Positions 1-8,158 are shown, counted from the first letter of the stretch. The stretch: 64,000 nucleotides of DNA from JBAYIE01 sp965279165 (GCA_965279165.1 OZ257140.1:2108001-2172000); one strand, 5' to 3'. Program-made: numbers and translations. Notes: generated by a model from the sequence alone, not told the origin.

Positions 1-333
1 GGTAAAACGTGTGTGCGGGCAGCGGATGCCCCGGGGTTTATTGTGAACCGGGTGGCTCGCCATTATTATGTTGAAGGATTAAAATTAGCAGAAGAAAAAG
101 TTGCAACAATAGAAGCCATTGATTCGTTAATGGAGAGTATGGGCTTTAAAATGGGACCATTTCGTTTGATGGATTTAATTGGAGTAGATACCAATTTTTC
201 GGTAACTTCTTCCATGTATAAATTATTTCATTACGATAGCAAGTTCCGTCCAAGCCGCATTCAGGAACAGAAAGTGGATGCCGGACACCATGGCCGTAAA
301 ACAGGGAAAGGATTTTATACGTATGAAAAATAG
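1..333 (+). CDS. 3-hydroxyacyl-CoA dehydrogenase, C-terminal part (5' end outside window)
   Basis: Open from the first base, so only the last 110 codons are present. They match the C-terminal dimerisation and substrate domain (3HCDH_C) of NAD-dependent 3-hydroxyacyl-CoA dehydrogenases such as Hbd/PaaH, which oxidise 3-hydroxyacyl-CoA to 3-ketoacyl-CoA. The signature at the start of the domain, 'APGFIVNRVARHYYVEGLKL', is followed by the helical part around 'GPFRLMDLIGVD' and by the closing 'GRKTGKGFYTY'. The Rossmann domain lies upstream of the window. The next gene starts 11 bp before this stop codon, which suggests co-transcription. The family is clear; whether the substrate is 3-hydroxybutyryl-CoA or a phenylacetate-pathway intermediate cannot be told from this part. 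Confidence 0.9.
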   Translation, partial: GKTCVRAADAPGFIVNRVARHYYVEGLKLAEEKVATIEAIDSLMESMGFKMGPFRLMDLIGVDTNFSVTSSMYKLFHYDSKFRPSRIQEQKVDAGHHGRKTGKGFYTYEK

Positions 334-796
334 AGTCGTTTTCTTTCTGTTAATTATAATATGTAGCAACTGGTCGTGTGAGAAAAACACAAATGGTTCG
401 AGCAATGCCGATTTTTTCAGTCCGGTTTATGTGGAATTAAATATCGACATGGCTTTTGCCCAATATGCTCCACTAAACCAATTGCAAGGATTTGTTTATC
501 TCACCGGAGGCAACAGAGGAATTGTAGTTTACCATACCATCGACGATCAATTTGTTGCATACGACAGAACCTGTCCGGTTAATGCAAACCAGGCTTGTGC
601 GATGGTTACGGTTGATTCGATACCAACCCGATATCGTTGTGGCAAGCCCGATTCCACTGGTTGGAAACCTTGTTGTCATTCTTTGTTTGATGCTACTTAT
701 GGTACCCCAATTTCGGGTGAAGCCAAAGTAGGGCTGAAACCCTATTATACTTCCAAGCAGGGAAGTGTAATTTATATCCGAAGTAATCCTTTATAG
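323..796 (+). CDS. Rieske-like lipoprotein with degenerate cluster site
   Basis: 157 residues. I chose the ATG at 323 because it opens a lipoprotein signal: a hydrophobic run, then SNWSC-EK, with Cys19 as the likely lipidated residue. The mature part resembles the Rieske fold ('FVAYDRTCPVN', later 'PCCHSLFDATYGTPISGEA', then 'YIRS'). A Rieske protein needs C-x-H and C-x-x-H to hold [2Fe-2S]. Here the first site reads C-P-V and the second P-C-C-H, so the ligand pattern is broken although cysteines remain nearby. It is probably a periplasm-facing protein of the Rieske fold without the cluster, or with a disulfide instead. The start overlaps the dehydrogenase end by 11 bp, and the stop overlaps the convergent xth stop by 6 bp. 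Function unknown. Confidence 0.7.
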   Translation: MKNRVVFFLLIIICSNWSCEKNTNGSSNADFFSPVYVELNIDMAFAQYAPLNQLQGFVYLTGGNRGIVVYHTIDDQFVAYDRTCPVNANQACAMVTVDSIPTRYRCGKPDSTGWKPCCHSLFDATYGTPISGEAKVGLKPYYTSKQGSVIYIRSNPL

Positions 797-1549
797 TTTC
801 ACCCATACCGGACAATGGTCCGAATGCTTTACATCCTGCATAATACCGGCATCTTTTAAGTCTTTTTGCAGTGCATCTGAAGCCATGCAATAATCAATAC
901 GCCAACCTTTGTTGTTGTTGCGGGCATTTGCTCTGAATGTCCACCAACTATATTGATGCGGCTCGGAATGAAACACCCGAAAGGTATCTACAAATCCATT
1001 TCCTATAAATGTATCCATCCATTCGCGTTCTTCCGGTAAAAATCCGGAACTGTTTTTATTACCAACCGGATCGTGAATATCAATGGGCTTGTGACAAATA
1101 TTATAGTCGCCGCAAATAATTAGTTTTTTCTTTTGCTGTTTTAATTCAGCTGCATAATTGTTAAAGAATGCAAGCCATTTCATTTTATATGCCTGGCGCT
1201 CCTCTCCACTCGAACCCGACGGAATGTATAAACTGGCAACAGATAAATCCCCAAAATCGCAACGAACGATTCGGCCTTCAGTGTCGTATTCTTTAGAACC
1301 AAAACCGGTTACCACCTTGGTAGGTTCTTTCTTGGTAAAAATTGCTGTTCCACTATAGCCTTTTTTTTCGGCCGAAAACCAGTAGCTTTTATAACCCAGA
1401 GCATCAAATTCATGATGATCAATCTGGTCTCTGCTGGCTTTGGTTTCCTGAAAACAATAAATATCTGCCCCAGTATCTTCCATCCATGGAAGCAGGCCTT
1501 TGCTGATTGCCGAACGTATACCGTTCACATTATAGGATACAATATGCAT
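791..1549 (-). CDS. xth: exodeoxyribonuclease III
   Basis: 252 residues, normal for the ExoIII/AP endonuclease family, which cuts DNA 5' of abasic sites and degrades 3' ends in base excision repair. The start 'MHIVSYNVNGIRSA' is the family N-terminus; an in-frame ATG 36 bp further upstream would add a tail without homology, so I reject it. Catalytic motifs are visible in order: 'FQETKA' (metal-binding Glu), 'YIPSG', 'CGDYNICHKPIDIHDP' (Asp/Asn), 'RIDYCMAS', and the closing 'KHSDHCPVWV' with the catalytic Asp-His. It is transcribed divergently from the SET gene across a 65-bp gap. Confidence 0.95.
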   Translation of the reverse strand: MHIVSYNVNGIRSAISKGLLPWMEDTGADIYCFQETKASRDQIDHHEFDALGYKSYWFSAEKKGYSGTAIFTKKEPTKVVTGFGSKEYDTEGRIVRCDFGDLSVASLYIPSGSSGEERQAYKMKWLAFFNNYAAELKQQKKKLIICGDYNICHKPIDIHDPVGNKNSSGFLPEEREWMDTFIGNGFVDTFRVFHSEPHQYSWWTFRANARNNNKGWRIDYCMASDALQKDLKDAGIMQDVKHSDHCPVWVKL

Positions 1550-1614
1550 ATCGTTCAAAACTATCCTAAAAAAGTATAGGTACAAAGCATTTTGTTTTTC
1601 TCATATTCGCGCCA

Positions 1615-2010
1615 ATGTTAATTGTTAAGAAATCAAAAATTCCTAAATCAGGAAAAGGACTATTTACCACACACGATATTGCCAAAGGCGAAATAGTAGT
1701 AGAATACGAAGGAGAAAAAATAACCTGGAAAGAATGTTTGCAACGCAACCAGGCGCAGAAAGGCAAAGGCGGGTATTATTTTTATATCAACTCCAAAAAT
1801 TGTGTAGATGCACAATATACCGAATGGGCTCTTGGACGTTATGCCAATGATGCTGCCGGTCCGGGACGAGTAGCAGGACTCCGCAACAACTGCGTGTATG
1901 AAGTGATAAAAGGGAAACCATATATCAAGGCAACTAGAAATATTAAAGCCGGTTCCGAAATTTTTGTTGCTTATGGCAAAGAATATTGGGAAGCGTTGTT
2001 GGAAGACTAG
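1615..2010 (+). CDS. small stand-alone SET-domain protein
   Basis: 131 residues, nothing but a SET domain, the fold of S-adenosylmethionine-dependent lysine methyltransferases. Visible landmarks are the N-terminal 'KSGKGLFTTHDIAKGEIVVEYEGE', the pseudoknot stretch 'LGRYANDAAGPGRVAGLRNNC' where eukaryotic enzymes have RFINHSCxPN, and the C-terminal 'IKAGSEIFVAYGKEYWE' containing the catalytic-type Tyr. The length is close to viral and bacterial minimal SET proteins. There are no pre-SET or post-SET cysteines. The substrate is unknown; a ribosomal or DNA-binding protein is a guess. It is monocistronic, with its own start 65 bp from the divergent xth. Confidence 0.85.
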   Translation: MLIVKKSKIPKSGKGLFTTHDIAKGEIVVEYEGEKITWKECLQRNQAQKGKGGYYFYINSKNCVDAQYTEWALGRYANDAAGPGRVAGLRNNCVYEVIKGKPYIKATRNIKAGSEIFVAYGKEYWEALLED

Positions 2011-2464
2011 GGGAGGTGTTGAATTGTTGAAGTGTTGAAGTTGGCCTTGTGCCAACTTATCCTTTAGATGATTTCATTTATCAATTTATTTTTTCGTGCA
2101 GTTGTTTAAGTTCTTCCTCCCTCCTGCCTGTAATCCCGCCAGGGATTAAATATCGGTAGAAGAAAAGATCACAAATGACCGAATCCCAAAAGGGATTCAA
2201 CCTAACGACGCGAAAGAATGAAATAAGACGATAGATTCATCCTGCCTCCTGCCTCTTGCCTCCTGCCTATCCATTGCCACCAATAAAATTAACCAAAACC
2301 AGCTAACTTTTTAAAATCCCCATCTCATATCTCATAACTCATATCTTATAACTCCTAACTCCTAACTCCCTTCGCCTCCCCCAATCCCTCATTCACCGAT
2401 AACTACGGTTTGCTTATCTATTAACCATTTAGAACCTTGGTAGATTTTTTACCTTTGTTCCATC
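2011..2464. repeat. repeat-rich intergenic region with hairpins and heptad tracts
   Basis: No gene seen. From left to right it holds: a TTGGC-CTTGT-GCCAA palindrome (2041-2055); two hairpins sharing one stem, AATCCC-gcca-GGGATT (2132-2147) and GAATCCC-aaaa-GGGATTC (2181-2198); four in-register heptads of the CCTGCCT type (2241-2268); and seven in-register heptads of the CTCATAT/CTCCTAA type (2324-2372). The right end carries the promoter of the liaF-like gene. Confidence 0.8.
2450..2457 (+). promoter_or_regulatory. -7 promoter element TACCTTTG of the envelope-stress cassette
   Basis: Exact match to the Bacteroidota -7 consensus TAnnTTTG. It lies 7 bp before the first possible ATG (2465) and 19 bp before the ATG at 2477. 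No TTG at the proper -33 distance is visible. A transcript starting about 6 bp downstream would have a very short leader, which favours the later ATG. Confidence 0.45.
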
Positions 2465-3262
2465 ATGATGACGAAAATGAATACCGAGAATACAGATACA
2501 AACCATCGATATACACCAAATCCAAACAAATTTTCGAGGGTGTTTGGAGGATTAATTTTAGTAGCAATTGGCGTTTTGTTGTTACTAAGAGAATCAGGGA
2601 TAGAAATTCCTTCTTTTTTATTATCCTGGGAAATGGCACTCATAACATTTGGATTTTATGTGGGTGTAAAACATCGATTCAGAAATCCGGTATGGTTTAT
2701 TTCAATTATTGTTGGCGGTTTATTTATGGCTGAAGATGTTTTTACCGACATTTCTTATAGTGCTTATATATGGCCATTGCTTATCATTTTCTTTGGAATT
2801 GCGTTTATTTTTAAGCCGGCAAAAAAATGCGAATCGCATAAAAACTGGCAGCGTTGGGAACATAAGTGGAAAGACAAATGGGAATGGGAAAATACCGAAG
2901 GAAATGCAGAATCGAATGACATGATAGAGACCGTTTCAATTTTTGCAGGCGTTAAGAAAAATATTATTTCAAAAAATTTTAAGGGGGGAGAAGTGACTTG
3001 TGTATTTGGAGGTGCTGAGGTGAATTTAATGCAAGCAGATTTTACCGGAACAGCGGTGCTCGAATTAACCCAGATTTTTGGAGGAACCAAATTGGTTGTA
3101 CCGGCACATTGGGAAATTCAACAGAATGATCTGGTTGCTGTTTTAGGAGGAATTGAAGACAAAAGACATATTCAAAAGGATACAGTTATTGACTCGGCAA
3201 AGGTTTTGGTTTTGCGAGGAACCTGTATTATGGGTGGAATTGAAATAAATAGTTATGCTTAA
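2465..3262 (+). CDS. LiaF-like membrane protein (cell-wall stress response)
   Basis: 265 residues. An N-terminal membrane domain (residues about 25-115) has four hydrophobic segments, of the LiaI/LiaF transmembrane type (DUF5668-like): 'VFGGLILVAIGVLLLL', 'LLSWEMALITFGFYVGV', 'VWFISIIVGGLFMAEDVF', 'AYIWPLLIIFFGIAFIF'. A charged linker rich in Trp and Lys follows, then a C-terminal beta-repeat domain like the LiaF 'cell-wall-active antibiotics response' domain, with repeated 'xFGG' turns. In Firmicutes LiaF restrains the LiaRS system; in Bacteroidota such genes commonly sit next to LytS/LytTR genes, as here. The first three possible ATGs (2465, 2468, 2477) cannot be separated with certainty; 2477 fits the promoter best. 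Confidence 0.8.
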   Translation: MMTKMNTENTDTNHRYTPNPNKFSRVFGGLILVAIGVLLLLRESGIEIPSFLLSWEMALITFGFYVGVKHRFRNPVWFISIIVGGLFMAEDVFTDISYSAYIWPLLIIFFGIAFIFKPAKKCESHKNWQRWEHKWKDKWEWENTEGNAESNDMIETVSIFAGVKKNIISKNFKGGEVTCVFGGAEVNLMQADFTGTAVLELTQIFGGTKLVVPAHWEIQQNDLVAVLGGIEDKRHIQKDTVIDSAKVLVLRGTCIMGGIEINSYA

Positions 3263-3273
3263 ATGGTAAGACA

Positions 3274-3633
3274 ATGAATTGGTATTTGGTAAAATTAGTG
3301 TACAAAATTCAACAAGCTGTTGAACAAAAGAGTGCTGAGTTTGATGAGCAGTATCGTTTGATTGAAGCTGATTCTGCCGAAGAAGCAATGACAAAATCTA
3401 AAATCCTTGGGGTAAAAAACGAACTCCGGTCTGAGACTGAAGATGGGCGTTTAATTTTATGGAAGTTTATTGATATTGCTTTTGTAAAACAGATGGGAGA
3501 ATTAACGGATGGTATTGAGTTGTGCAGTACTACTTACTTTGCAGATGATGCGGTGCAGTATGAAAAATTTATACATCACCAGGCCGAAAAGGTATACCAG
3601 GAATCTACCCCACATTCTGTAATGATTGATTGA
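3274..3633 (+). CDS. DUF4288 family protein
   Basis: 119 residues, soluble, no signal peptide. It matches DUF4288 by its opening 'MNWYLVKLVYKIQ', the middle 'FDEQYRLIEADSAEEAMTKSKILG' and 'WKFIDIAFV'. The family is small and uncharacterised. The gene lies 11 bp after the LiaF-like gene and its TGA shares one base with the ATG of the kinase (TGATG), so it is translated from the same mRNA as the signalling pair. A role as an accessory of that pathway is inferred from position only. Confidence 0.75.
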   Translation: MNWYLVKLVYKIQQAVEQKSAEFDEQYRLIEADSAEEAMTKSKILGVKNELRSETEDGRLILWKFIDIAFVKQMGELTDGIELCSTTYFADDAVQYEKFIHHQAEKVYQESTPHSVMID

Positions 3634-4673
3634 TGCCTGAGAAAAGGAATTTACCAAAGAAACTTACTTATGTGTATCTGTTTTGGTGGATACAATGGAC
3701 ATTGATGCAAATATTGGTTATCCATCATTTTGGATTTACCTGGAACATAGCCGCAATAGATAGTATATTAACCAGTATATTACTAACTGGGATGATGTTT
3801 GCTACCAATAATATCATGCGGTTTTATCAACCATACAGCAAGAACTGGTATATGGGTTTGGTTTGGAATCTGGTGGTTGCTTTTATCTGCATCTTATTGT
3901 TCAAATGGATTCAATCTAATTTATATAAGGATGATTTAGGTTATTTAACCTTTGTAAATAATTCGCTGCTCGTTCGATTTTGCTGTGCTTTATTGATGAT
4001 AACCTGCTCAACCATGATAAGCTGGATTTGGAGTCAATTGGCCGAATTGCGCAACACAGAAATACGCAATTCAGAAATTGAACAACTTGCCAAAGACAGT
4101 GAATTATTGAGTATTCGCCAACAATTGCAACCTCACTTTTTATTTAATAGTTTAAACTCTATCAGTGCGCTTACCGGTTCAAAACCTGAAGAAGCAAGAA
4201 AAATGATCCAACAATTATCGGATTTCTTACGAGGAACTTTGCGTAAAGACAACCAACAAATGTCGTCGCTCGATGAAGAGTTAAAGCATTTGCAATTGTA
4301 TTTGGATATTGAGAAAGTTCGTTTTGGACATCGCTTACAAATTGGCATTGATATTCATCCGGATTGCCACTCTGCTTCTATTCCAACATTGCTATTACAA
4401 CCTATTGTTGAAAACGCAATCAAGTTTGGTATTTATGATACAGTTGGGTTAACCGAAATTAATATTACTGCTTTCAAGGAAGGGAATAATTTGGCGATAC
4501 AGATTAGCAATCCATTTGATTCGGTGAATACCAAACCAAACAGAGGTACCGGTTATGGCTTATCTTCTGTTGAACGCAGATTGTATTTATTGTTTGGAAG
4601 GAATGATTTGTTGCATACCAAAAAAGAAAAAGATACTTTTATTACCACCGTTAAAATCCCTCAAACAGTATGA
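3633..4673 (+). CDS. LytS/YehU-type sensor histidine kinase
   Basis: 346 residues from the ATG at 3633, which overlaps the previous stop by one base. The N-terminal third has about four membrane spans (residues ~12-130) and no recognisable extracellular sensor domain. The cytoplasmic part is a His_kinase domain (PF06580 type): 'RQQLQPHFLFNSLNSISAL' carries the phospho-accepting His, followed by 'LLLQPIVENAIKFG' (N box) and 'NRGTGYGLSSVERRL' (G box). Such kinases phosphorylate the LytTR regulator encoded next; the ATGA overlap with that gene (4670-4673) supports the pairing. The sensed signal is probably envelope damage, given the LiaF-like gene in the operon; that is inference. Confidence 0.9.
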   Translation: MPEKRNLPKKLTYVYLFWWIQWTLMQILVIHHFGFTWNIAAIDSILTSILLTGMMFATNNIMRFYQPYSKNWYMGLVWNLVVAFICILLFKWIQSNLYKDDLGYLTFVNNSLLVRFCCALLMITCSTMISWIWSQLAELRNTEIRNSEIEQLAKDSELLSIRQQLQPHFLFNSLNSISALTGSKPEEARKMIQQLSDFLRGTLRKDNQQMSSLDEELKHLQLYLDIEKVRFGHRLQIGIDIHPDCHSASIPTLLLQPIVENAIKFGIYDTVGLTEINITAFKEGNNLAIQISNPFDSVNTKPNRGTGYGLSSVERRLYLLFGRNDLLHTKKEKDTFITTVKIPQTV

Positions 4674-5407
4674 TTAAATGTATTATTATAGATGATGAAC
4701 CACTTGCACGTTCCATTGTACTAGAATATTTGCAATCTTACCAACAGATTGAAGTACTAAAAGAATGCAACGATGGATTTGAAGGCTTAAAAGCAATCCA
4801 GGAATTAAAACCCGATTTGATTTTTCTGGATGTACAGATGCCAAAAGTAAGTGGATTTGAAATGCTCGAAATTTTAGAAGAGCCACCTTCGGTAATTTTT
4901 ACTACGGCATTTGATGAATATGCACTCAAGGCTTTTGATGCCAATGCAGTGGATTATTTATTAAAGCCATTTGCTAAAGAGCGTTTCGATAAAGCCATGC
5001 AGAAATGGTTAATCCAACGCGATCAGCCTGCAAAGTTAAATCAATTGTCGGCAGAGAATTCTATTCGCCAACCGGAGGAGTTTGAAAGGGTAGTGGTTAA
5101 AAATGGCAACAATATCCGCATCATTCCTATTGACGATATCGATTATTTTGAAGCCTACGATGATTATGTAAAGATTCATGTTGCCGACGGTTATTTTTTG
5201 AAAAAGAAAACCATGAATTATTTTGAATCGGTGTTGGATCCTGCAAAATTTGTAAGGGCTCACCGATCGTATATTGTTCAAATTCCTCAAATCACAAAGA
5301 TTGAACCGTATGAAAAAGACGGACATGTTGCTTTGTTAAAAAGTGGGAAGAAAGTTCCTTTGAGCAAATCGGGCTATACGAAATTGAAGGCGGTGTTGGG
5401 GTGGTAG
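4670..5407 (+). CDS. LytTR-family response regulator
   Basis: 245 residues in two domains. The receiver (residues 1-~120) has the acidic pair 'IIDDEP', the phospho-acceptor in 'PDLIFLDVQMP', Thr in 'VIFTTAFDEYA' and Lys in 'YLLKPFA'. The C-terminal LytTR DNA-binding domain (residues ~140-245) shows 'DIDYFEAYDDYVKIHVADG', 'FVRAHRSYIVQI' and 'KSGKKVPLSKSGYTKL'. It acts as the transcriptional output of the kinase encoded just upstream (4-bp overlap). No direct-repeat operator could be assigned; autoregulation of the cassette would be typical. Confidence 0.93.
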   Translation: MIKCIIIDDEPLARSIVLEYLQSYQQIEVLKECNDGFEGLKAIQELKPDLIFLDVQMPKVSGFEMLEILEEPPSVIFTTAFDEYALKAFDANAVDYLLKPFAKERFDKAMQKWLIQRDQPAKLNQLSAENSIRQPEEFERVVVKNGNNIRIIPIDDIDYFEAYDDYVKIHVADGYFLKKKTMNYFESVLDPAKFVRAHRSYIVQIPQITKIEPYEKDGHVALLKSGKKVPLSKSGYTKLKAVLGW

Positions 5408-5571
5408 TGATTTTTTTTCGCGAATTGTAAATGCATGAGAACCAAGTATACTTAGGTATATTTATATTGCGATTGGATATTGGGCTTAATCTAGTTTTAA
5501 AAGACTATTAACTAATATTAGAAATGAGAAGGCCTAACTTCGATTAAGCACGATATATTATTTTATATTAA

Positions 5572-6642
5572 ATGAGAAATAAAATCTTTTTCATTAGCTC
5601 TTTACTATTGCTTTCTTTCTCCGGATTAGCCCAGGTTATTCTTACAAAAGATGCTGTACCAAAAATTGGTGAAAAATTCTATTTTTCTACTTCTTCCTTC
5701 TTAAAGGAAGTCGCCTTTTCTTTATCCGGAAACAACAATATTTGGGACTTCACCCAATTGCCACGGCAATATAAATATAGAGATACTATTAGTATACTTG
5801 ATCCAGCCACGTCATTTGGTCATGATTCCTTTCCCAATGCAACGTTTGCAATACGCACTACAAGAAAAAGTGGTTTGCCAGATTACTATTCAGAATTTTA
5901 TTACGTTAATGATTCAGGTTTGTATGGTCTTGGAAGTTATTTTGATGATATAGGTATGCTTGTTACAACACGATATTCTCCACACTCCCCGGAATTGCAA
6001 TTTCCGGTTAAATTAGGTAATTATAGAAAAAATAAATTTGAATTTATAACTCCCGGTATACCTGTAAATAAACCTGGTGATTCCGTTAAATGTGTTGAAT
6101 TTGTTACTTATATCGATGATGTTTTAGCTGAAGGAGTATTAAAATTGTCGGATGCTAGTTATCCAGCAATTTTGATGAAAAGAACTACTGTTGACACCTT
6201 CACTTGTTATGCAAGAAATGATACATCAAATGGACAATGGGTTTTTGATCACGCCGATAGTTTAACTATAATAAAATATTATTGGTTTGTACAAAATTCA
6301 ACCATTCCATATCTTGAATATAGACCGAGAAGTCCACTCAATCCTAATTATGATATGGTAAATTATGAAGGTAAATATTCCGGTTTGTCAAAAATAGATT
6401 TATTAAATCAAATTTTTTTATATCCAAATCCAGCCAATCAATCCGTAACTTTTGATTTGAATAAGTTCGGCGAAGCTGTATATTATTCTATTAAAGATAT
6501 AAATGGGATGGTTCTTCAAAATGGGTTAATCAATCATAAGGATTCAATGATCAATATTTCATCTCTTTCAAAGGGATTTTACTTTGTACAATTGAAAACT
6601 ATATACGATGAAAGTAAATTGCTTAAACTTATTAAGGAGTAA
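5572..6642 (+). CDS. T9SS type A sorting-domain secreted protein
   Basis: 356 residues with a clear Sec signal (hydrophobic 'IFFISSLLLLSFSGLAQ'). The C-terminal ~80 residues are a type A sorting domain of the type IX secretion system: 'FLYPNPANQSVTFDLN', a central beta region, 'LSKGFYFVQLKT' and a terminal 'KLLKLIKE'. The middle 250 residues match no family I recognise. The protein should cross the outer membrane through SprA and be anchored or released. The gene stands alone, 164 bp after the LytTR regulator. Confidence 0.85.
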   Translation: MRNKIFFISSLLLLSFSGLAQVILTKDAVPKIGEKFYFSTSSFLKEVAFSLSGNNNIWDFTQLPRQYKYRDTISILDPATSFGHDSFPNATFAIRTTRKSGLPDYYSEFYYVNDSGLYGLGSYFDDIGMLVTTRYSPHSPELQFPVKLGNYRKNKFEFITPGIPVNKPGDSVKCVEFVTYIDDVLAEGVLKLSDASYPAILMKRTTVDTFTCYARNDTSNGQWVFDHADSLTIIKYYWFVQNSTIPYLEYRPRSPLNPNYDMVNYEGKYSGLSKIDLLNQIFLYPNPANQSVTFDLNKFGEAVYYSIKDINGMVLQNGLINHKDSMINISSLSKGFYFVQLKTIYDESKLLKLIKE

Positions 6643-6706
6643 TTGGATGATTAAAGTAATAAATAGCTAGACTATCTTACCTTATAATTAAACGAAATTT
6701 TGTTGT

Positions 6707-7261
6707 CTACTTATCCAACAAAGAAGTAATTTCTGCATCCATTGGTTTCACTTGCGAAGGAAAGTAAGCAAGCAAACGTCCTTTTTCATCCAGTAAAAAT
6801 TTGCCGAAATTCCACCTTACATTGTAATCTTCCTTGCCGTTGTATTTCTTTTGGGTTAACCATTGGTATACCGGGTGTTGGTTTTCGCCTTTCACTTCTA
6901 TTTTTTCGGTTAGAGGAAAAGTTACACCATACCTGCGTTTGCAAAACATACCAATATCTGCCGCAGTTCCGGGTTCTTGTTCTCCAAACTGGTTGCATGG
7001 AAATCCAATCACCACCAATTTGTCTTTATACTTCTCGGATAATTTTTGCAAATCTTCATATTGTGGGGTATATCCGCATTCGGAGGCAGTATTCACACAA
7101 AGTATTTTTTTTCCTGCAAAATTCTTAAAACGGATACTGTCTTTACCATCCAAAGATGCGATGTTTAATTCATAAAATGTTTTCGCAGGAGGTGGAGTAA
7201 AGGAAGTTATCATAAGCAATCCAAGAAATGCAGACAGTAACCAATAGCTGTTTTTATTCAT
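6707..7261 (-). CDS. glutathione peroxidase family thiol peroxidase (exported)
   Basis: 184 residues. An N-terminal hydrophobic segment ('WLLSAFLGLLMITSF') suggests export or membrane anchoring, unusual for a cytosolic GPx. The GPx fold is complete: peroxidatic Cys62 in 'NTASECGYTPQYE', Gln91 in 'FPCNQFGEQEPG' with the second Cys89, and Trp150-Asn151 in 'VRWNFGKFL'. Cys-type bacterial enzymes usually take electrons from thioredoxin rather than glutathione. It lies 2 bp after ispH on the same strand, so the two form an operon; protecting an oxygen-sensitive Fe-S enzyme would make sense but is inference. Confidence 0.92.
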   Translation of the reverse strand: MNKNSYWLLSAFLGLLMITSFTPPPAKTFYELNIASLDGKDSIRFKNFAGKKILCVNTASECGYTPQYEDLQKLSEKYKDKLVVIGFPCNQFGEQEPGTAADIGMFCKRRYGVTFPLTEKIEVKGENQHPVYQWLTQKKYNGKEDYNVRWNFGKFLLDEKGRLLAYFPSQVKPMDAEITSLLDK

Positions 7262-7263
7262 TA

Positions 7264-8106
7264 TTAAAACGATTTTATCAATTCTTTTACTTCATCCATT
7301 TGCCATTGTGGAGTAGATGTTGCCCCACAAATACCAACGGTATTGTTTTCCGTAAACCAATCTTTTTGTACTTCTTCCTTCGAACTCACAAAATAGGTGT
7401 TCGGATTTATATCCTTACACACATCATATAATACTTTTCCGTTCGAAGATTTCTTTCCGGATACAAATATCACCACATCAAACCTGGTAGCAAAATCACG
7501 TAACTGTATATCCCGATTCGAAACCTGTCTGCATAAAGTATCATTAAAATCAACTTCTACATTTTTCTCCTTTAATAAATCACGCAAGGCATATAAATTT
7601 TTTGTGCGCTTGGTAGTTTGACTAAAGAGTTGCACTTTTTTAGGTAAATCAATCTTTTCCAGTTCATCAAAACTTTCAATTACGATTGCATCCCCGTTTG
7701 TTTGACCTTTTAATCCAATCACTTCTGCATGTCCATGTTTACCATAGATGATAATTTGCTCCTTATCGTTGTATGCTTCACGAACCCTGTTTTGTAATTT
7801 TAAAACTACCGGACAAGAAGCATCAATCAATTCGATATTGTTGTCGAGGGCTTTTTTGTATGTTTCCGGTGGTTCGCCATGTGCACGTATTAAAACAGTA
7901 GCATCTCGCAACACATCAAATTCTTCGTGGTTGATGATTTTAAGCCCCTTGTTTTTTAAACGGGTTACTTCTTCGTCGTTATGTACAATATCGCCAAGGC
8001 AATACAATTCACCTGTTTCATTCAAAATATCCTCGGCCATTTGAATGGCATAAACAACACCAAAACAAAACCCCGAGTTCTCGTCTATTTCAACTTTCAG
8101 ATTCAT
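7264..8106 (-). CDS. ispH: 4-hydroxy-3-methylbut-2-enyl diphosphate reductase
   Basis: 280 residues, the expected size. Catalyses the last step of the MEP isoprenoid pathway, reducing HMBPP to IPP and DMAPP with a [4Fe-4S] cluster. The three cluster cysteines are present: Cys14 in 'NSGFCFGV', Cys98 in 'DASCPVV' and Cys192 in 'DTLCRQVSNRD'. Substrate-binding motifs 'IRAHGEPP', 'YGKHGHAEV', 'SGKKSSNG' and 'CGATSTP' follow in order. Transcribed together with the peroxidase gene and divergently from the DUF2452-trmB operon. Confidence 0.97.
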   Translation of the reverse strand: MNLKVEIDENSGFCFGVVYAIQMAEDILNETGELYCLGDIVHNDEEVTRLKNKGLKIINHEEFDVLRDATVLIRAHGEPPETYKKALDNNIELIDASCPVVLKLQNRVREAYNDKEQIIIYGKHGHAEVIGLKGQTNGDAIVIESFDELEKIDLPKKVQLFSQTTKRTKNLYALRDLLKEKNVEVDFNDTLCRQVSNRDIQLRDFATRFDVVIFVSGKKSSNGKVLYDVCKDINPNTYFVSSKEEVQKDWFTENNTVGICGATSTPQWQMDEVKELIKSF

Positions 8107-8112
8107 TTACTG

Positions 8113-8120
8113 CAAATCTA
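8113..8120 (-). promoter_or_regulatory. -7 promoter element TAGATTTG of ispH
   Basis: On the minus strand the sequence TAGATTTG (consensus TAnnTTTG) lies 6 bp upstream of the ispH ATG. No TTG is at the right -33 distance. If used, the transcript would be nearly leaderless. Confidence 0.4.
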
Positions 8121-8158
8121 AACCATTTTGGCTGCAATATGTTTGACTAAGCATGAAA

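Noticed and set aside
5408..5571. Terminator or small RNA between the LytTR gene and the next T9SS gene.
   Set aside because: A T-run is present after the stop, but I could not find a stem in front of it.
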